Part shown: positions 49,378-58,905 of the stretch, one piece after another | Numbering within the stretch: position 1 is the first letter of the stretch | Layout of the letters: each line of letters starts with the position of its first letter | Origin: Betaproteobacteria bacterium | GTDB taxonomy: Bacteria; Pseudomonadota; Gammaproteobacteria; Burkholderiales; CAIKXV01 | Direction: 5' to 3' | Length of the DNA stretch: 64,000 nucleotides | Assembly: GCA_947458265.1 (NCBI GenBank) | Contig: CANGYF010000002.1 | Coordinates: forward strand, 62,001-126,000 | Program-made: the position numbers and the translations under genes | Notes under the pieces: model-generated | What the model was told of the DNA's origin: nothing | What the model saw: only the letters and a program-made list of their open reading frames with translations | Databases searched by the model: none

Positions 49378-50436
49378 TCAGCCGCCAACCACGTAGCGCG
49401 CCGCGCGCAGGGCCCTGGACGACACCGGGGACGGCACGCGGCCGAAACGCACCAGCAGCATCGGATAGTTGCGGTCCAGCAGGTGGGCGACCTCGATGCG
49501 CGACTCGGGGCGGGCGATCGGCTGGTTCAGGAAAGAGGCCCAGACCCCCGCCGCCCGCGCCCAGAGGACCGTCCTCTGCAGCGCCTGGCCAGACCGCAGC
49601 CAGTCGAGGGGCGTGTCGCCGTCGGCACCGAGCACGCCGATCAGCGGCGTCGACTCGACCAGGTCGGCCTCGGCCTGCCCGGCCAGCGCCGGATCGAGGA
49701 AGGCCGCAAGGGGCAACGCGAACTCGCCGTGCGGCCCGAGCGGAAGGGCGCCAGCCGACATCGGCGGCGCCAGGCGCGCACCGCGCCGGGACCATTTCGA
49801 CAACTCGATCCGGAACCTGCGCTGGGTCAACTGCAGGCGGTCAGCCTCGGCGACGAGCCGCGAAACCTCCGCTTTCGCTTCGGCATCCTCGAGCATGCCC
49901 AGCCAGGCGCCCTCATGCCTCGCCTGCTCCTGCATCGCATCGATGAGTGTCTGCGAGATCGGTGCCGGATCGAAGGCTCCGAGGTAGGTCCGGCGCCGGC
50001 GGATCGCCTGGAACAGGACCCGTTCCGAGGCCTGGCAGGCGATCGTGCCGTCGAGCTCGATCCGGGCCAGCGGCCCTTCGCTGTTGGACAGGGGCTCGCC
50101 TTCCTTCAGCCACGGCGGCAGCGTCACCTTCGGCTGCAGTCCGAAATAGCGCAGCGCGCAACGCAGGTTGAACAGCGCGGCCCCGCACGAAATGATCAGC
50201 GCGCGGCCATCGGGGTCGGCCATCGGCAGCTGGCGCGACCGGTCGGCGAACAGTTCCAGCGCAGCACCCGTCAGCCGGAAGAACCACGGCTGGGTGTTGA
50301 AGCAGGAAGGCGCCAGCACGGCATAGTTCAGGCAGAACTGCAGCCGCTCCACGCTCGAACTCGCTGCCGGGAAATTTCTTTCGTCCACCGACCAGGCATC
50401 GGCGTCGAAACGAAAAGGGATAGGTGCTGTGTCCAT
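49378..50436 (-). CDS. Nitroreductase-fold protein (Acg-like)
   Basis: 352 aa, twice the size of a single nitroreductase domain and fitting the Acg/Rv2032-like group that lacks classical catalytic residues. N-terminal SSVERLQFCLNYAVLAPSCFNTQPWFFRL carries the FMN-pocket-like (A)PSxxNxQPW; near the end VLWARAAGVWASFLNQPIARPESR and PMLLVRFGRVP match the second half. Acg proteins are associated with hypoxic survival in mycobacteria. The gene is divergent from fnr across 190-265 bp, consistent with redox or oxygen control, though no FNR box was found here. Confidence 0.8.
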   Translation of the reverse strand: MDTAPIPFRFDADAWSVDERNFPAASSSVERLQFCLNYAVLAPSCFNTQPWFFRLTGAALELFADRSRQLPMADPDGRALIISCGAALFNLRCALRYFGLQPKVTLPPWLKEGEPLSNSEGPLARIELDGTIACQASERVLFQAIRRRRTYLGAFDPAPISQTLIDAMQEQARHEGAWLGMLEDAEAKAEVSRLVAEADRLQLTQRRFRIELSKWSRRGARLAPPMSAGALPLGPHGEFALPLAAFLDPALAGQAEADLVESTPLIGVLGADGDTPLDWLRSGQALQRTVLWARAAGVWASFLNQPIARPESRIEVAHLLDRNYPMLLVRFGRVPSPVSSRALRAARYVVGG

Positions 50437-50701
50437 CGATTTCAGGGGAAAGTCCTGCGCGCCATTGCCGCACGGAGGGGTTAGCAGTATGGTTCGGTCA
50501 CCGGTAACCGTAAACCCCGATATGATCGGATTCTATCGGCAGCCCGGCGGGAAGATGTAGCTTTCTGCAGCATTCGATGGCCTCGAAAGCGCAGGCTGTA
50601 GTGCCGCGGCAACTCCGCGGTCAGCCATGGAATGTCCCCTTGCCACCCGTCCAGAACGCCGGGCCGGCAGCCTCCCACCCAATGGCAAAGGCAGAGCTTC
50701 C
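50437..50701. promoter_or_regulatory. Divergent intergenic region between nitroreductase gene and fnr
   Basis: Up to 265 bp. Contains GGTCACC-GGTAACC (two GGTNACC units in tandem, 50499-50512), related to the pair in the palindrome near 62940. No clear FNR box, -10 or hairpin with U-tract. Binding of a regulator is a guess. Confidence 0.35.
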
Positions 50702-51457
50702 GTGACCTCCTACCGAAACGCCCAGCCGACCATCCCCGTCGTCGCCGTGCCTGCCAGCATCAAGGCGGCCTGCAGTTCCTGCAGCCTGCAGGAACTCTGC
50801 CTGCCTGTCGGGCTTTCGCCCAGCGAGATAGAGAAGCTCGACCGGATCATCTCGTCGCGCCAGGCCACGCGCCGGGGGGCGTCGCTCTACCGCACCGGAG
50901 ATCCATTCCGGAACCTCTATGCAGTGCGCGCCGGCGCGTTCAAGACGGTCGACCTGTCCGAGGACGGTTCGGAAAAGATAACGGGGTTCTACCTGTCGGG
51001 CGAGATTCTCGGCCTGGATGCGATCAGCACCGATCGCCAGAACTTCAGCGCGGTCGCGCTCGAGGACAGCGAAGTCTGCGTGCTGCCGTTCGAGCGGCTG
51101 GAGGAACTGCTGCGCGAGATTCCCGCACTGCAGCACCATTTTCACAAGATCATGAGCCGTGACATCATGCGCGACCAGGGCCTGATGCTGGTGCTCGCGG
51201 GCATGAAGGCCGACGCCCGGCTCAGTGCTTTCCTGATCGGATTGTCGCAGCGCTTCGCCAACCTCGGCTATTCGGCCATGCGCTTCCGCCTGCGCATGAC
51301 GCGCGAGGAGATCGGCAGCTACCTCGGGCTCACGCTCGAGACGGTGAGCCGGCTGTTCTCGCGCTTCAGCGGAGAGGGGTGGATCCGCATCGACCGGCGC
51401 GAGATCGAGATCCTCGACTTCACGGCACTGCGCGGCATCATCGAAGTCCGCGAGTGA
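50702..51457 (+). CDS. fnr: FNR/Anr-type global oxygen regulator
   Basis: 251 aa from the GTG (VTSYRNAQPTIPV); an ATG 25 codons earlier would add residues unlike the family. Cluster cysteines C24, C27, C33 (CSSCSLQELC) and C126 (SEVCVLPF) match E. coli FNR C20, C23, C29 and C122. Cyclic-nucleotide-type fold (RRGASLYRTGDPFRNLYAVRAGAFK), dimer helix, and FNR recognition helix ETVSRLFSRF with E, S and R at the DNA-reading positions. Binds 4Fe-4S without oxygen and activates TTGAT-N4-ATCAA sites; a site lies before ccoN. Confidence 0.95.
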   Translation: MTSYRNAQPTIPVVAVPASIKAACSSCSLQELCLPVGLSPSEIEKLDRIISSRQATRRGASLYRTGDPFRNLYAVRAGAFKTVDLSEDGSEKITGFYLSGEILGLDAISTDRQNFSAVALEDSEVCVLPFERLEELLREIPALQHHFHKIMSRDIMRDQGLMLVLAGMKADARLSAFLIGLSQRFANLGYSAMRFRLRMTREEIGSYLGLTLETVSRLFSRFSGEGWIRIDRREIEILDFTALRGIIEVRE

Positions 51458-51511
51458 TTTGCCAGCAGCCGATGCACGCGCTAACCTGAGCATCGACTCA
51501 GGAGAGCATCC

Positions 51512-51868
51512 ATGGTCAGGTCCACTGCAAGCCGCGGCGCCAAAGAACCCGCGCCGGCAAGGAAACGCTCGTCGACCGCGAAGTCGGTGGCGACCCACCA
51601 GCCTTCGATCGTGGAGAGCGACGACGGATTCTTCTGGCGCGACAGCGAGACCGACGAGCTGGTCGGCCCGTTCCGCACCCGTGCCGCCGCGATCGCCGAC
51701 CGCGACTCGCCCGGGCCTTTCGATGCCGGCGCAGACGACCTCGCGGCGGCTGCCGATACCGACGGAGTACACGAGATCGAGGCCGTGATCGGCATCGACG
51801 ACTTCATCGATCCGGATACCGGCGAGCCTACGCACGGCTACGAACCCCACGTACGGGACGACCACTGA
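51512..51868 (+). CDS. Conserved hypothetical protein downstream of fnr
   Basis: 118 aa, AGGAGAG seven bases before the ATG. Basic, Ser/Ala-rich N-terminus (APARKRSSTAKSVATHQPS), then a compact domain SDDGFFWRDSETDELVGPFRTRAAAIADRD and an acidic C-terminus (DDFIDPDTGEPTHGYEPHVRDD). No family identified. Last 41 bases overlap the 3' end of the convergent TauE/SafE gene. Confidence 0.75.
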   Translation: MVRSTASRGAKEPAPARKRSSTAKSVATHQPSIVESDDGFFWRDSETDELVGPFRTRAAAIADRDSPGPFDAGADDLAAAADTDGVHEIEAVIGIDDFIDPDTGEPTHGYEPHVRDDH

Positions 51869-52676
51869 GGCACCCTCCATCGCAGCCCCGCCTGTTCAGC
51901 GAAGCATGAGCACCGGGGTGCGGGCCCGCCGCCGCATGGTGGTGATGCGCGTGCGGACCGGTGCCAGTCACCAGGGCCTGGCCGAACAGCACGAGTCCGT
52001 AGACGCCGAACAGGCAGACCGCGAGTCCTGCCGCCATGCGCGCGCGCCGCGAACGCACGATCGTACGAAAGCGCGACAACCAGAAGCCGACCGCCAGCAG
52101 GTTGGGCAGGGTGCCCAGCCCGAATGCGAACAGCACCGCCGCACCCCGTGCCGGGCTGCCGGTCGCCATCGCGGTGGCCAGCATCGCATAGACAAGTCCG
52201 CACGGAAGGAAGCCCCAGATGGCACCCAGCGCGGTCGCGCGAGGCACCGTCCCGGCAGGCAGCAGCGGCCTCGCGATCGGCTGGAGGTGGCGCCACAGGC
52301 CGGCACCGAGTGTCTCGACATGGCGCACCGCCGGGGCCAGTCCCGACAGGTACAGACCGAGCACGACCAGCATCAGGCTCGCCACCAGCATGAACACCGA
52401 CTGCCCGAGCGGGCTGCCACGCACGCCGAGCGCGGCGCTGCTGGCCCAGCCGAGAACGCCGCCGGCGCCACCGGCCAGCGCGCCGGCCAGCACATAGCTG
52501 GCGATCCGGCCGACGCTGTAGGCAAGGTGAAGGCGCATCGGCGGCCGTGCCTGGCCCGTCGCTCCGGCCAGGGCGCCGACGATGCCGCCGCACATGCCCA
52601 CGCAATGCACGCCGCCGGCGAGTCCGACCAGGAATGCGGACGCCAGCGCAGGCCAGAGCATCGCGGCCGCTTCCAT
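51828..52676 (-). CDS. TauE/SafE-like membrane protein of the cco cluster
   Basis: 282 aa, about six membrane helices. ASAFLVGLAGGVHCVGMCGGIVGAL is the COG2836 signature with two cysteines in an HCVGMC motif; IWGFLPCGLVYAMLATAM is the second repeat. C-terminus has a His-rich patch HAHHHHAAAGPHPGAH. These proteins are frequent beside ccoGH and may move copper. Start ATG at 52676; ATG at 52661 also possible. Ends overlapping the convergent gene. Confidence 0.85.
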   Translation of the reverse strand: MEAAAMLWPALASAFLVGLAGGVHCVGMCGGIVGALAGATGQARPPMRLHLAYSVGRIASYVLAGALAGGAGGVLGWASSAALGVRGSPLGQSVFMLVASLMLVVLGLYLSGLAPAVRHVETLGAGLWRHLQPIARPLLPAGTVPRATALGAIWGFLPCGLVYAMLATAMATGSPARGAAVLFAFGLGTLPNLLAVGFWLSRFRTIVRSRRARMAAGLAVCLFGVYGLVLFGQALVTGTGPHAHHHHAAAGPHPGAHASLNRRGCDGGCLSGRPVRGVRSRA

Positions 52677-52761
52677 CAGAGGCCCAGGCCTCGTGCCGGC
52701 GCCCGCACCGCACCTCTCGCAGCCAGGTCGGCGACGGCGATCCGGGCCTGCGACAGGGCGC

Positions 52762-53073
52762 TCACCGACAGTCCCCCGCTTCGCTGCCGCGCGGGCAGCC
52801 CGCCGGACGGTCGGCCGCATCCGGGATCGGGCACATGCCATTGATCTCGGCCGAGCTGCGCTGCAGGTAGAACGTAAGCGCGCTCGAAGCGGCGGCGAAC
52901 ACCCAGAACAGGAAGAAGCCGACCGTGTATGCCGACAGCTCGCTGAGCGCCACCGGGTCCCCGAACAGCTGCAGGTCGGCCGGATCGACCAGGGTGAAGA
53001 ACACCGCCTCGGCCGCGCCTGCCACCAGGAACGAAGGCCACAGGATGCAGATCAGCTTCCGGGAACGCTCCAT
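52762..53073 (-). CDS. Small two-helix membrane protein between ccoH and the TauE/SafE-like gene
   Basis: 103 aa with GGAGGAG before the ATG. Membrane helices LICILWPSFLVAGAAEAVFFTL and AYTVGFFLFWVFAAASSALTFYL. A C-terminal C in NGMCPIP and GCPRG. No function known; position in the cco cluster suggests oxidase assembly. Overlaps ccoH by 22 bp. Confidence 0.8.
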   Translation of the reverse strand: MERSRKLICILWPSFLVAGAAEAVFFTLVDPADLQLFGDPVALSELSAYTVGFFLFWVFAAASSALTFYLQRSSAEINGMCPIPDAADRPAGCPRGSEAGDCR

Positions 53074-53636
53074 TTCGGCTCCTCCGGTGCGGCAGGGTTG
53101 AGTGGCGTCGGTGCAAGGGCGATCGCGCGTTCTGCCGGTAACTGGGCGATGGCCGAGATGCGCCACTGTCCCTCGCCGTCCTGCAGGCGCAGGTGCCAGC
53201 GTCCCTGCAGCGGCTGCGTGAGCCGGCCTTCGTACAGGCCCGGCGCCACCGGAGTCAGTTCGACGTCCTGATCGTCGCCGCTGCGCGCGGCGCGCACCAG
53301 TTGCAGGTGCAGCAGCCCCTGGGCCGATGCATCCCCGACCACCGTCACGCGTACCCGGTCACCGGACGGGTTGAACCGGAGCTGCGCGGACAGCCCGCGC
53401 TCGCGCGCCCGCGCGTCGCGGTCGAGCGAGCGGTTGATGGCCAGGCCTTGCCGGTAGTAGTCGTCAGACACCACGCCGTCGAACGAATCGATCGCGATGC
53501 CCATGGTGATGGTGCCCGCGACCACCGCCACAGCGGGCGGGATGAACAGCAGCCAGGGCCACGGCTCGCGGTACCAGGAGACTCGCCTGCCATCGGCCCT
53601 GGCGGGCGCGGGTACTGCGGGAATCGATACGGACAT
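53052..53636 (-). CDS. ccoH: CcoH/FixH family cbb3 oxidase assembly protein
   Basis: 194 aa. N-terminal PWYREPWPW-like WYREPWPWLLFIPPAVAVVAGTITMG (helix) then DGVVSDDYYRQGLAINRSLDRDARARERGLSA, the FixH hallmark. Periplasmic beta-rich domain follows. CcoH interacts with the P-type ATPase CcoI in cbb3 assembly. Next after ccoG, 76 bp. Confidence 0.92.
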   Translation of the reverse strand: MSVSIPAVPAPARADGRRVSWYREPWPWLLFIPPAVAVVAGTITMGIAIDSFDGVVSDDYYRQGLAINRSLDRDARARERGLSAQLRFNPSGDRVRVTVVGDASAQGLLHLQLVRAARSGDDQDVELTPVAPGLYEGRLTQPLQGRWHLRLQDGEGQWRISAIAQLPAERAIALAPTPLNPAAPEEPKWSVPGS

Positions 53637-53711
53637 GGCAGGCTCCAGCGGCAGGGGACGTTCGTCGAAGGGAATGATGTCGGGGCGGATCGCAATGCGG
53701 CGCCGGGCGGT

Positions 53712-55115
53712 TCAGCGCGAGATGAACACGGTCTTCTCTTCGCGCGCCACGCCGGTGTCGTCGGTCGCCTCGACCCTCAGCCAGACCGGCGTGGAACCCG
53801 CCTTCACCGAGCCGGCAGGCACCCGCAGCTCGAGCGGCAAGACGCGTGCCCCCGCCGAACCGACCCGTATCGGCTGCGTCTCGGGCACCACCAGCTCCAC
53901 GCCGTCGATGCCGCGTGCGGACAGGACGAAGCTGCGCGCATCCTCGCGCGTGTTCATGATCTGCACCCGATAGACGTTCTCGAGGCGCCCATCCTCGAGC
54001 TCGCGCACGATGTTTCCGCGGTCGCGGATGATGTTCATCTTCACCGGCGTGCGCAGCACGATGCCCGCCACCACGGCCACGGTGACCGCCAGCAGCAGGC
54101 CGCTGTAGAGCAGCGTGCGCGGGCGCAGCAGGTGGCGCAGGATGTCGCGGTCACGGTAGCGTCCGGCGAGCGCATTCTCGGTGGAGTAGCGGATCAGGCC
54201 CTTCGGATAGCCCATCCTGGCCATCACCTGGTTGCAGCTGTCGACGCAGGCGCCGCAGCCGATGCATTCGTACTGGAGGCCATTGCGGATGTCGATGCCG
54301 GTCGGGCAGACCTGCACGCAGATGCCGCAGTCGACGCAGTCGCCCAGCCCGCTCGCGCGCGGGTCTACAGACTTCCCGCGCGAGCCCCTCGGCTCGCCGC
54401 GCCTGTTGTCGTAGGTGACGATCAGCGTGTCCGGGTCGAACATCACGCTCTGGAATCGCGCATACGGGCACATGTACTTGCACACCTGCTCGCGCATGAA
54501 GCCGGCATTGCCCCAGGTAGCGAAACTGTAGAACAGCATCCAGAAGGTTTCCCAGGGACCGAGCGAGAACGAGGCCAGGGATGCGCCCAGCTCGCGGATC
54601 GGGGTGAAGTAGCCGACGAAGGTGAAGCCGGTCCACGCCGCGAGCAGGATCCACAGCGCGTGCCTCGTCGCCTTCAGCCGCAGCTTTCGGCCGGACATCG
54701 GCTGGGCGTTCAGCCGCATGCGCGCCATCCGGTCGCCCTCGACCTTGCGCTCGATCCACATGAACAGCTCGGTGTACACCGTCTGCGGACAGGCATAGCC
54801 GCACCAGAGGCGGCCCGCGATCGCGGTGAACAGGAACAGCGACAGCGCGGCGATCACCAGCAGGCCGGTCAGGAAGATGAAGTCCTGCGGCCAGAATACG
54901 AAGCCGAAGATGTAGAACTTGCGCGCGGCGAGGTCGAACAGCACTGCCTGCCGGCCGTTCCACTCGAGCCATGCGGTGCCGTAGAACGCGAGCTGGGTGA
55001 GCACCACCAGCAGCACCCGCTGCGAGGCGAGGAATCCGGTCACCGCACGGGGATAGATCTTGCGCCGGATCTCGAACAGCGACTCGTCGCTGCCGGCGTC
55101 ACTTTCCCGCGTCAC
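53712..55115 (-). CDS. ccoG: CcoG/RdxA/FixG, cbb3 oxidase accessory ferredoxin-like membrane protein (GTG start)
   Basis: 467 aa from a GTG overlapping the ccoP stop by 17 bp (VTRESDAGSDESLFEIRRKIYPRAVTG). Five to six membrane helices; two 4Fe-4S motifs: CVDCGICVQVCPTGIDIRN near residue 245 and CIGCGACVDSC. Periplasmic C-terminal immunoglobulin-like domain (SVKAGSTPVWLRVEATDD). In the family it reduces copper for oxidase assembly. No upstream ATG fits better, so GTG is taken. Confidence 0.93.
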   Translation of the reverse strand: MTRESDAGSDESLFEIRRKIYPRAVTGFLASQRVLLVVLTQLAFYGTAWLEWNGRQAVLFDLAARKFYIFGFVFWPQDFIFLTGLLVIAALSLFLFTAIAGRLWCGYACPQTVYTELFMWIERKVEGDRMARMRLNAQPMSGRKLRLKATRHALWILLAAWTGFTFVGYFTPIRELGASLASFSLGPWETFWMLFYSFATWGNAGFMREQVCKYMCPYARFQSVMFDPDTLIVTYDNRRGEPRGSRGKSVDPRASGLGDCVDCGICVQVCPTGIDIRNGLQYECIGCGACVDSCNQVMARMGYPKGLIRYSTENALAGRYRDRDILRHLLRPRTLLYSGLLLAVTVAVVAGIVLRTPVKMNIIRDRGNIVRELEDGRLENVYRVQIMNTREDARSFVLSARGIDGVELVVPETQPIRVGSAGARVLPLELRVPAGSVKAGSTPVWLRVEATDDTGVAREEKTVFISR

Positions 55116-56022
55116 GCGACAGCCCCCACACGTAGGCGGCAAGCAGGTGCACCTTGCCGGCACCGAGGAACTCGGCCTGTGCCGGCATCACGCCGTTGCG
55201 GCCGCGGGTGATGGTGTCGATGATCGACTCTTCCGAGGAGCCGTACAGCCAGATGCGATCGGCCAGGTTCGGCGCACCCAGCGCCGGGTTGCCCTTCGCG
55301 TCCATGCCGTGGCACCCGACGCACACCTGTTCGAACTTCACCTTCCCCTGCGCGGCAAGCGCGGCATCATTCGGCAGGCCCGAAAGCGAACGTACATGGT
55401 TGGCCACCGCCTTGACGTTCCCGGCGCCGATCGACTCGACCTGTGGCGGCATCATCGCCTGCCGCCCCCTGGCGATCGATTCATGCACCTGGGCTGGCTC
55501 TCCACCCCAGATCCAGTCGTTGTCGCGCAGGTTCGGGAAGCCCCGGGCGCCGCCAGCGTCCGACCCGTGGCACTGGCCGCAGTAGTTGACGAACAGCCGC
55601 TGCCCCATCTCGCGCGCGGCAGGGTCGCGCGCCACCACCGGGATTTCCTGCTTCAGGTAGACATCGAACATCGCGGCATGGCGGCTGTCCCAGCGCTTCG
55701 ATTCCGCCGCGTGCTGCCCGGTGGAGCTCCAGCCGAGCACGCCGCCGTACACCGCGAGGCCCGGATAAAGGGCCAGGTACAGCAGGCCAAACACGATCGT
55801 GATGTAGAACAGGTACATCCACCACCGCGGCAGCGGATTGTTCCATTCGGCGAGGTCGCCGTCCCACAGGTGTCCGGTGGTGCCCGGGCTGTTGCCGGCG
55901 CTGTTGGCAGATGACGGCCTGCGCACGGTGTTCGCCTTGAGGAACCAGGCGCATGCGAGGATGGAGACGATGGTCACCACCGCGATGGCGATGCCGACCC
56001 AGCTGTAGATGAAATCCGACAT
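55099..56022 (-). CDS. ccoP: CcoP, diheme cytochrome c subunit of cbb3 oxidase
   Basis: 307 aa. Membrane helix near residues 70-90 (YLFYITIVFGLLYLALYPGLA) after an N-terminal one. Heme sites C148GQCH152 and C234VGCH238. ATG overlaps the ccoQ TAA as TAATG, with GGGAGG upstream. Transfers electrons to ccoO/ccoN. Confidence 0.96.
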   Translation of the reverse strand: MSDFIYSWVGIAIAVVTIVSILACAWFLKANTVRRPSSANSAGNSPGTTGHLWDGDLAEWNNPLPRWWMYLFYITIVFGLLYLALYPGLAVYGGVLGWSSTGQHAAESKRWDSRHAAMFDVYLKQEIPVVARDPAAREMGQRLFVNYCGQCHGSDAGGARGFPNLRDNDWIWGGEPAQVHESIARGRQAMMPPQVESIGAGNVKAVANHVRSLSGLPNDAALAAQGKVKFEQVCVGCHGMDAKGNPALGAPNLADRIWLYGSSEESIIDTITRGRNGVMPAQAEFLGAGKVHLLAAYVWGLSRDAGK

Positions 56023-56222
56023 TACCTTTCCTCCCTTGAACCGGCATCGGTCGGCGCCCGCGCCCCGGCGCTGGGCCGCCACGGTGCGTCGTCGTCGAGG
56101 GGAATGCGCTCGGCCTCGCCGAAGGCTGCCTGCTGCCGCTTCGAGTACGCCCACCAGACGATGCCGATGAAGGACACGAAGGCGAGCAGCGTGAGGATGG
56201 ATTGCAGGTCACCGGTGCTCAT
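56022..56222 (-). CDS. ccoQ: CcoQ (FixQ), small cbb3 oxidase subunit
   Basis: 66 aa, one membrane helix ([17 protein letters not shown]) and the usual [15 protein letters not shown] motif. Overlaps ccoO by 14 bp and ccoP by 1 bp. Confidence 0.92.
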   Translation of the reverse strand: MSTGDLQSILTLLAFVSFIGIVWWAYSKRQQAAFGEAERIPLDDDAPWRPSAGARAPTDAGSREER

Positions 56223-56871
56223 CGCTTGCCCCTCGGTTGGCCGCGACCGGCGTAGCGCCGGCCTTCAGGCTGGTGCCCAGCACCTGCATGTACGCGATCA
56301 GCGCATCGAGTTCGGTGCGGCCCTCGACCGCCTTTTCGGCGCCGGCGATCTCTTCTTCGGTGTACGGCACGCCGACCCGCGCCAGCGCGCGCAGGCGCCC
56401 CCCGATCGAGCCGCCGTCGACCGGTGCACGGGCGAGCCACGGATAGGAAGGCATGTTCGACTCCGGTACCACGTCGCGCGGGTTGTTGAAGTGGATGCGG
56501 TGCCACTCGTCGGAATAGCGGCCGCCGACCCGCGCCAGGTCGGGCCCGGTGCGCTTGCTGCCCCACTGGAACGGATGGTCGTAGACGAACTCACCGGCCA
56601 CCGAGTAGTGCCCATAGCGCTCGGTCTCGGCACGCAGCGGCCGCACCATCTGGGAATGACAGTTGTAGCAGCCCTCGCGCACGTAGACATCGCGGCCGGC
56701 CTGCTGCAGCGCCGTGTAGGGCTTCAACCCCGCCACCGGCTCGGTGGTCGAACGCTGGAAGAACAGCGGGACGATCTGCACCAGGCCGCCCACGCTCACC
56801 ACCAGGATCACCAACAGCACCATCCAGCCGACGTTCTTCTCGATCGCCTGATGACCGCTATCCATGCCCAT
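56209..56871 (-). CDS. ccoO: CcoO, monoheme cytochrome c subunit of cbb3 oxidase
   Basis: 220 aa. N-terminal helix [25 protein letters not shown]; heme motif C68YNCH72 in [29 protein letters not shown] and MPSYPWL provide the axial methionine region. Start ATG 56871 has GAGAGGTGGCG upstream; ATG 56865 is an alternative. Confidence 0.96.
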   Translation of the reverse strand: MGMDSGHQAIEKNVGWMVLLVILVVSVGGLVQIVPLFFQRSTTEPVAGLKPYTALQQAGRDVYVREGCYNCHSQMVRPLRAETERYGHYSVAGEFVYDHPFQWGSKRTGPDLARVGGRYSDEWHRIHFNNPRDVVPESNMPSYPWLARAPVDGGSIGGRLRALARVGVPYTEEEIAGAEKAVEGRTELDALIAYMQVLGTSLKAGATPVAANRGASDEHR

Positions 56872-56984
56872 GATTTCGCCACCTCTCGTTGCTGCGTTCT
56901 TGTCCGGACGTCTCCGGCGGGATCGCCTGGCGGTGGGGCGCCCGGGTTCGGCCCGCACGCCCCTGCCCTGTCATGGATGCGCAG

Positions 56985-58445
56985 TCATGCGTGCGCCATC
57001 GTGGGGGCGGGAACCGGCGCATCGACTGGCCGGCTGCCGACCACGGTCTTCCACACGTTCCAGCACATGATCAGCATGCCGCCCAGGTAGAGGACGCCGC
57101 CCGCGAGGCGCACCACGTAGTAGGGCCAGCTCGCCTTGACGCTCTCGACGAAGGTGTAGGTCAGCGTGCCGTCGGCGTTGACCGCGCGCCACATCAGCCC
57201 CTGCATCACCCCTGCAATCCACATGGAGGTGATGTAGAGCACGATGCCGATCGTGGCGACCCAGAAGTGCAGCGTGATCGCGCGCACGCTGTACATCCCG
57301 GTGCGCCCGAACAACCGCGGGATCAGGTAGTACATGCTGCCGATCGAGATCATGCCGACCCAGCCGAGCGCTCCGGAGTGCACATGGCCGATGGTCCAGT
57401 CGGTGTAGTGCGACAGCGCGTTGACCGTCTTGATCGACATCATCGGCCCCTCGAAGGTCGACATGCCGTAGAACGACAGCGAGGTCACGAGGAACTTCAG
57501 GATCGGATCGGTGCGCAGCTTGTGCCATGCGCCCGCCAGCGTCATGATGCCGTTGATCATGCCGCCCCAGGACGGCGCAAGCAGGATCAGCGAGAACACC
57601 ATGCCGAGGGACTGCGCCCAGTCCGGCAGCGCGGTGTAATGCAGGTGGTGCGGTCCCGCCCACATGTAGGTGAAGATCAGCGCCCAGAAGTGCACCACCG
57701 ACAGCCGGTACGAATAGACCGGGCGCTCGGCCTGCTTCGGGATGAAGTAGTACATCATGCCGAGGAAGCCGGCGGTCAGGAAGAAGCCGACGGCGTTGTG
57801 GCCGTACCACCACTGGATCATCGCATCCTGCACCCCGGCATAGGCCGAATACGACTTGGTGAACGAGGCCGGGCTGAAGGCGCTGTTCACGATGTGCAGG
57901 ATGGCCACGGTCAGGATGAACGCGCCGAAGAACCAGTTCGCGACGTAGATGTGCGGGATCCGGCGCTTCATGATCGTGCCGAAGAAAACGATCGCGTAAC
58001 TGACCCAGACCACCGCGATCAGCAGGTCGATCGGCCATTCCAGCTCGGCGTATTCCTTGCCCTGTGTCATGCCAAGCGGCAGGGTCACCGCGGCGAGCAC
58101 GATCACCGCCTGCCAGCCCCAGAAGGTGAACCCGGCCAGCCGGTCGGAGACCAGGCGCACATGGCAGGTGCGCTGCACGACGTAGTAGGAGGTCGCGAAC
58201 AGTGCGCAGCCGCCAAAGGCGAAGATCACCGCATTCGTGTGCAGCGGCCGCAGCCGACCGTAGGACAGCCACGGGACCGAGGGCAGCAACTCGGGCCAGG
58301 CCAGTTGCGCCGCGATGATCACGCCCACCAGCATGCCCACCACGCCCCAGACCACGGTCATGATCGCGAACTGGCGTACCACCCGGTAGTTGTAGGTCTC
58401 TCCAGGATTGCCCGCTGCCTCCTGCATGCCCGCCTGCATAGTCAT
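56985..58445 (-). CDS. ccoN: CcoN, catalytic subunit of cbb3-type cytochrome c oxidase
   Basis: 486 aa. Twelve helices with heme-binding histidines in [63 protein letters not shown], and [23 protein letters not shown]. It reduces O2 to water at high affinity and pumps protons. The start [13 protein letters not shown] is preferred; an upstream in-frame ATG (58529) falls inside the FNR box region. Confidence 0.97.
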   Translation of the reverse strand: MTMQAGMQEAAGNPGETYNYRVVRQFAIMTVVWGVVGMLVGVIIAAQLAWPELLPSVPWLSYGRLRPLHTNAVIFAFGGCALFATSYYVVQRTCHVRLVSDRLAGFTFWGWQAVIVLAAVTLPLGMTQGKEYAELEWPIDLLIAVVWVSYAIVFFGTIMKRRIPHIYVANWFFGAFILTVAILHIVNSAFSPASFTKSYSAYAGVQDAMIQWWYGHNAVGFFLTAGFLGMMYYFIPKQAERPVYSYRLSVVHFWALIFTYMWAGPHHLHYTALPDWAQSLGMVFSLILLAPSWGGMINGIMTLAGAWHKLRTDPILKFLVTSLSFYGMSTFEGPMMSIKTVNALSHYTDWTIGHVHSGALGWVGMISIGSMYYLIPRLFGRTGMYSVRAITLHFWVATIGIVLYITSMWIAGVMQGLMWRAVNADGTLTYTFVESVKASWPYYVVRLAGGVLYLGGMLIMCWNVWKTVVGSRPVDAPVPAPTMAHA

Positions 58446-58494
58446 GCGCTCCGTCCGGATGCTGGTTGCGCCGCGAGTCGATGGCGGCGAACCC

Positions 58495-58536
58495 ATCATC
58501 GCAACGCAGCGAAGGCGTCTTGTTGACATGGATCAA
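58495..58536 (-). promoter_or_regulatory. FNR-activated promoter of ccoNOQP
   Basis: FNR box TTGATCCATGTCAA (58523-58536; consensus TTGAT-N4-ATCAA with one change), then exactly 22 bp, then -10 GATGAT (58495-58500). This is the class-II spacing (box centred at about -41.5). Transcription would start near 58488, about 43 bp before the ccoN ATG. Confidence 0.85.
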
Positions 58537-58641
58537 CCCTTGCGCGGATGGCGGCCGGGGCAAGGACGACGCGACCGGCTTCGACAGGAGCGAAGCCGGC
58601 GTACGATGGTGCAGCCTGCTACCGGGGCATGCGGGAGGCCA

Positions 58642-58905
58642 TCATCCCCGGTGCGGCGGCGGCGCGGGCGGCGGCGCGGACTGCGCCTCTGGCGCCCGGG
58701 ATGCCGGGGACGCCGTGGACGCATGGAACGCATGAGACGACTCAGGCGCCGGCCGCGGCACGCGGTCGTCGTCGTCGAGCAGCAGCCGGTGCGCCGGGCC
58801 CTCCAGGTCCTCGAACTGGTCGTTGCGCACGGCCCACCAGAACGCGACACCTATCGCGATGGCCAGCACGACCGACAGTGGAACCAGCAGGTAGAGGATG
58901 TCCAT
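58642..58905 (-). CDS. ccoS: CcoS, cbb3 oxidase assembly protein
   Basis: 87 aa. Single helix MDILYLLVPLSVVLAIAIGVAFWWAV and QFEDLEGPAHRLLLDDD are CcoS hallmarks; the Ala/Pro/Ser-rich tail is longer than usual. ATG directly abuts the stop of the Trp-rich gene. It inserts heme and copper cofactors in CcoN. The usual neighbour ccoI is about 4.8 kb away. Confidence 0.92.
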   Translation of the reverse strand: MDILYLLVPLSVVLAIAIGVAFWWAVRNDQFEDLEGPAHRLLLDDDDRVPRPAPESSHAFHASTASPASRAPEAQSAPPPAPPPHRG

